Assembly: GCA_036873755.1 (NCBI GenBank)
Contig: JAVTVY010020465.1
Location: 19,343 to 83,342 of the forward strand
Length of the DNA: 64,000 nucleotides
Origin: Hanleya hanleyi
Lineage: Eukaryota > Mollusca > Polyplacophora > Lepidopleurida > Hanleyidae
Direction: 5' to 3'
The position numbers and the translations under genes are program-made. This document shows positions 59,186-64,000 of this stretch, piece after piece. The notes below the pieces were generated by a model. That model did no database searches. It was not told where the DNA came from and worked only from the letters and a program-made list of their open reading frames with translations. The first letter of the stretch is position 1. Every line of letters begins with the position of its first letter.

Positions 59186-60840
59186 CAAGGTTCTAATATC
59201 AACGGTAACACTCAGATATAACATATCTCTCAGATATAACATATATATAAATATTCATGTCCCTGTTCAATTGTTTCTTTGACTGGTGTTTGTACAACAA
59301 AATATTGAATCTTGAATGCTTATTTTGCCGACGAAAGGATTCAGATGGACTCACTCATTACCGGACAATTTCAAATGGTAGCCCACTTGGAAGAGACAGA
59401 AATGACTATGTAGTATTTAATGAGTTAGACACCCCTGTGCGCGAACAATACCTCGCAGTCGTGCAGTTATATTGTGCACTTCCGGTTACAAGCATGACAT
59501 TTGGCAAATAGCTATTTTGAATGATTCTCTTTCGGAACACAGCCTCTCTATCCTCATTCTCGCAAGCCAGTTCCTTGATTCGCTGGTATTGATGTTCCCG
59601 TCCTCTTCCGCACTCACAATCCCTTTAGAATAGCATAAATCACTTCCGTAAATTCAATATCAGCAGACAATGCGCAGAAACATATTGCATTTGACATCAT
59701 TCTCTCAAGTCAGAGCCCATTTCTGCTAGAATTTACTGGTTCTATACAAAATTCTATACGTTACTTTGTCAATCAGTTTTACGTATGGAATTACGTCATA
59801 TATAGCATACTGGCCATAGAAACGATCTAGTTGACCTCGTGGCCAAAAGCTAGGGCCTCTGTTTTCCTGGAGGGGTTTTTGAGTTTGATTTTGATACATA
59901 GATACCTTTCACATTGACTTCGCACTTGAATCACCTTCGGAATGACTTAGTGACAAGCATATTCGCGAATTGAGTACAGGAAGATATCCATAGATACTGA
60001 CTAGAAAGGTTTCTTGTTTGCAGAATTTGATTTTAAAGAAAAGAAATTCATAAAATTAGCAACCTTCGAAAAGGCTTGGCCGAAAATGTCAGATGAGATG
60101 ATATTTCTTAAGAATGAAATAGTTAATCATTTATATAGAAGAAGCAAACCATGTCTTGGTATTGACTTGCTGCGTGGAAAATAGTGGCAAGGAATTTAGT
60201 TCGCAGATCATAACGAACGTAAATGCAGAAACTTAATTAATTATTTTAATCGAATATCAAGACTGTAACAGGCCTCAATTTGAATAGTGAAAAAGTGTCA
60301 TTATGCCTCTTGGACAGTTCGATAAAGCCTCAAATCCCATTCCGTAGTTTCACAGATCGAGGTGATAGATCTGATACTAAATTTATTGAAAAATAACTTT
60401 GAAGGAAATATAAATTTTCCATTTTGATCGGCAAATTAAGCGAGAAGGGAGACTGAAGAGCGCAGATTTTCGCGCTATGACTAAATCCTCGAAATTTGTT
60501 TGGATTTCCAAATATTTGAAAGCCTTCTTGATTTGCAAAAAGTAACGACTGAACCGAATGTTTTGAAACTTGGCATACACGATACTTGTACCAAAACATT
60601 GCCAAAGCGATCATGGTGAGTTCGTCTGTCAAATCGTCGGACTTTGAATGGGGAAAGTGAATATATCTATATGGTATCAGAACTATTACGCAATCCCTAC
60701 AATTGTGGGTTACAAGTTGAAAATTACTTCCCTCGGCATAAAAACACAGGCAGATTGGCGCTTTTTTCTACAATAACCACTACCTCCTCTGATATGTCTT
60801 TCACTGTATTATCACCACTGCCGCAGGTTTTGACTACAAT
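59186..60840. other. No gene seen; one satellite-type core
   Basis: Unique-looking DNA. 'gaaccgaatgttttgaaact' at 60551-60570 runs into 'tggcatacacgatac', an isolated match to the core shared by arrays elsewhere in the window. Confidence 0.4.
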
Positions 60841-60844
60841 GTAG

Positions 60845-62345
60845 TCATTTCTCACTTGTTATAACTCGATAACCACGCGATGTAAAGATACACTATATAC
60901 ACAGTTCGAAAGTTTTGATCGAGAGAGTGGCATAGCCCTATTTTCGACTGGGTTCCGGGGGTGAGGAGAAGGCCACGCCCATATTGCGTTTTCCTATGTT
61001 ATAGGTGTATAATCGACATGCACGATAGACGACATATAGGCAGTGCAGAACTTGGTGATATATGCCATACATTATCGCTTTCGACAGATAGAAGTCAGAA
61101 CAGAGGAGTTAGGTCACAGCCAGAATAAACGAATCAGACTGAAACCTGTGCAAAAATAACAGGCTGTAGACCTGAGATTTAAAAAATAACGCAAGTCTTT
61201 ATATTCTGTCAGATTCAACTGCCTAGAGACAGTGTTTCCCTGCCTGAGGAAAATGTACAATCATCAAATCCTACATTCAGTAGATAACCGTCGTCCAAAC
61301 TGTTTTGTCTCATAACTCGATAACAACGTGATGTAGAGATACTATTTATACGTCATTGTAAAGGTATTGATCTGGAGAATGAAATAGAACTATTTTGTCC
61401 CTGGAGTGGAGATGGTCACACCCAAATTGTTTTTTCCTATGTTATCAGTATACATGATAGAGCATACTATATTAGTCCCAAAATTGGAGGGAAGCACAGG
61501 TACATGTATGCTCTGGCCGTACCCGGTACGTATAAAAACTCGCATTCAGTAGATAGCCGTCGCCAACATTGTTGTGTTCCAACAGGTGGTTGACCTTGAA
61601 TGGAATTACCCTAAAGTTAGCTTTTCTACTATGGAATTGATATTTTAGACTTATGTAAATTACCGTAAAATATATAAGAATATGTTGTAATATCTGCCCG
61701 TTTATCTGCCTGTCTGTGTTTTTATACGTCGATAATTAACCACACATTGTAGAGCTACAATATTCAAAAGGTATTGGTCAGGAGAGTGACATAGACCTAT
61801 TTTGGACCAGGGGTTGGGAGATGGAACTTTCACATTTTGTTTTACGTGTATAATCGACATGCACGATAGACTACATAAAAACAGTACGGAACAAGGTGGT
61901 TTATATGTATTCAGAAGCTGTATTTAGTGCGCAAACTACAAGCATAAAATGTGTTTTCCCGTAACCCGATAACAACGTAATGTAGAGATACATTTTATAC
62001 GTCGCGGTAAAGGTCTTGCTTAGAAGAACGACAGAGATCTATCTTGGACTGGTTTTCAGAGGATGGGGCTGCACCCACACTGTGTTTACCTATGTTATAC
62101 GTAAATGGTAGTCGACATTGAATTATTGCCAAAACTGGAGTGAGGAACATGCACATCTACGCTTTGGCGCATAAAACGAGCATATGATCCTGCATTCAAA
62201 AGACAACCGTCGTTCACATAGGTGGCTGGTATTGAAATGAAATACCGTAAACTATATGTAAAGGTTATAGCTATTCTACTATGGGACTGATATTTGAGAC
62301 TCGTATAAATTACCATAAAATATATAAGAATATGTTGCTGCAAAA
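60845..62345 (+). repeat. Diverged long tandem repeat, several units
   Basis: 'ataactcgataacaacgtga' or a close form occurs near 60857, 61315, 61730 and 61970. It is followed each time by 'tgtagagata', 'tattg.tc.ggagagtgac', 'cctattttggac' and 'cctatgttata'. Spacing varies from about 240 to 460 bp, so units have been partly deleted. Confidence 0.75.
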
Positions 62346-62459
62346 TATTATGGGGAAAAAAATACAATACTAAAATAATATAAACGTTAGTAGTATACAA
62401 AGCGTAAATGGGCGCAAATTTCACCCGGATGTAGAGGTCATTTGTGGCGGTCACGTGGC

Positions 62460-63055
62460 GTAAGTAGAGGTCAAGTGCCGGCCATGTTGGAAAATGGCGT
62501 TTTTTTGTAGCGGCCATTTTTAAAATCGAAAAAAGCGTAAATTGGCGCAAATTTGAGCCCTATGTAGAGGTCATTTGTGGCGGTTATGTAGCTGTGGGGG
62601 TCATCAAGTGCAGTATAGGTCCGGCAAAGAGGGGATGTATTGAGAATGTATTCATCCGCATTGGAAGATGGCAGTGTTTTTAGACGGCCATGTTGGAAGA
62701 TGGCTGTGTTTTTAGGCGGCCATGTTGGAAAAGGGGGCGTGTTTTTAGGCGGCCATGTTGGAAAAGGGGGCGTGTTTTTAGGCGGCCATGTTGGAAAAGG
62801 GGGCGTGTTTTTAGGCGGCCGTGTTGGAAAAGAGGGGCGTATTTTTAGGCGGCCATGTTGGAAAAGGGGGCGTGTTTTTAGACGGCCATGTTGGAAAAGG
62901 GGGCGTGTTTTTAGGCGGCCATGTTGGAAAAGGGGGGCCTATTTTTAGGCGGCCATGTTGGAAAAGGGGGCGTGTTTTTAGACGGCCATGTTGGAAAAGG
63001 GGGCGTGTTTTTAGGCGGCCATGTTGGAAAAGGGGGCGTGTTTTTAGGCTGGGTA
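62460..63055 (+). repeat. 33/34-bp GC-rich minisatellite
   Basis: From about 62660 there are some 12 units close to 'ttaggcggccatgttggaaa' plus 'agggggcgtgttt'. Looser 'cggccatgttggaaaatggc' copies precede them. Units of 33 bp keep one reading frame, giving repeat frames on both strands (for example GGHVGKGGVFL). These are not taken as genes. Confidence 0.93.
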
Positions 63056-64000
63056 TGGAAATAGACGTTTTGAGAGCTAGGGGAGTCCCTAATGGGCCGA
63101 TGGAGTTGAGTGAGGTATCAAAGTGAAGCCTAGGTGAGGGGGCATCTGATGGGCTGGGTGGGTGCATGTAAAAAATTTCCTGAAAAAAAACGGAACACGG
63201 ACTTTATCGAAAAATCCGGGAAAATGCCTATATGGGGTATGGGGGGTATATAGGTCGCCGGGCTTAACGGGGCTTGCCTATCAATAGAGTTATGTTTGGC
63301 CGCCATCTTGAATTTTTGCCTCGTCTCATGTCACGGTAAATTGAGCAACATTACCCTCAAATAACCCTCACATTACCCTCAAAAAACCCTCTAACACATA
63401 TAATAATAATAAAGATACCATATAGGTGTTGTACGATCTTATTATGACGAGTCTAGCATCAGTGCCACCCCAGGGTTGAGCGTTTATTGTCCGATATGTC
63501 TCCGCAAAAAATAAACAAACAAAATGGCGGCGCTTGCTATGGGGATTCCCTTTTGACATCACGACATCGATCGCGCTGCCCTCTGGAGGCAAGGAAGACA
63601 ACTTCTGACTGGGCGAACCCTCTGTAGGACAAATGCCGGGTCATCTCCCCTGATTCGAACATTTGCGTCTTTACGGGGAATGCCTGTATGATGTATAGGG
63701 GTGGTCATTTTGGTCTTGTGGATTTTACTATGGGTTGTGGTTCGTGAAGGGGCATCTGATGGGCTGGGTGTGGGGTTGAAATATCGGCATTCTGCGCATG
63801 CGCGGTGGCCCAAGGGTATGCAAATAGACATTTTGGAGCTAGGGGAGTTACTAATGGTCCAATGGGGTCATATGAGGTATCAATGTGAAGCATTCGTGAA
63901 GGGGCATCTGATGGGCTGGGTGTGGGGTTGAAATATCGGCATTCTGCGCATGCGCGGTGGCCCAAGGGCATGAAAATAGCCGTTTTGGAGCTAGGGGAGC
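63040..64000 (+). repeat. ~152-bp tandem repeat running off the window
   Basis: 'tatggaaatagacgttttg', 'gagctaggggagt.actaat' and 'ggggcatctgatgggctggg' occur at about 63050-63160, then near 63743 and 63895 with 'cattctgcgcatgcgcggtg'. The array continues past the right edge. 63160-63690 between copies holds no gene. Confidence 0.85.

Noticed and set aside
62640..63167. Glycine-rich and proline-rich frames of about 100 codons
   Set aside because: Direct products of the 33/34-bp minisatellite; no start context, splice fit or domain.

Overview
The window looks like eukaryotic, AT-rich, intron-rich and repeat-dense DNA, most probably from a mollusc (gastropod or bivalve). This rests on one spliced animal gene with canonical GT-AG introns, on SINE-like repeats ending in a 'gttaaac...cactcactcactc' tail, and on many tandem arrays preceded by a (GTCC)n-rich head, a repeat style common in molluscan genomes. 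The species assignment is inference. No bacterial-type operon, CRISPR array or intact RNA gene was seen.

One host gene dominates. A CD36-family scavenger receptor of the LIMP-2/SCARB2 type lies on the + strand from the ATG at 11662 to the stop at 45268. Thirteen coding exons join in frame to 494 codons. It has an N-terminal membrane segment, a large glycosylated luminal/extracellular domain, a C-terminal membrane segment and a 27-residue tail. A further 60-nt in-frame candidate exon (41506-41565) has good splice sites and may be a cassette exon. The introns are full of repeats. The most notable is a complete-looking hAT-superfamily transposon in intron 9 (35350-38790) that carries an uninterrupted 757-aa transposase gene on the - strand.

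Regions: 1-11630 is intergenic or upstream DNA made of satellite arrays, MITE-like elements and hairpins. 11631-45268 is the SCARB2-like gene with its repeat-filled introns. 45269-49980 is 3' flank with dispersed repeats. 49983-58154 is a degraded Maverick/Polinton-like element with inverted, repeat-rich ends, broken integrase and capsid-like remnants on the - strand, and a recent 509-bp tandem duplication inside the integrase. 58155-64000 is again arrays, including a GC-rich 33/34-bp minisatellite.

Two patterns cut across the features. First, several arrays share one layout: a short GC-rich palindromic head, then a (GTCC)n-type stretch, then 83-340-bp tandem units. Second, arrays that otherwise look unrelated carry a similar core close to GAAACTTGGTACACATG. 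All gene calls come from reading the sequence; no database search was run.
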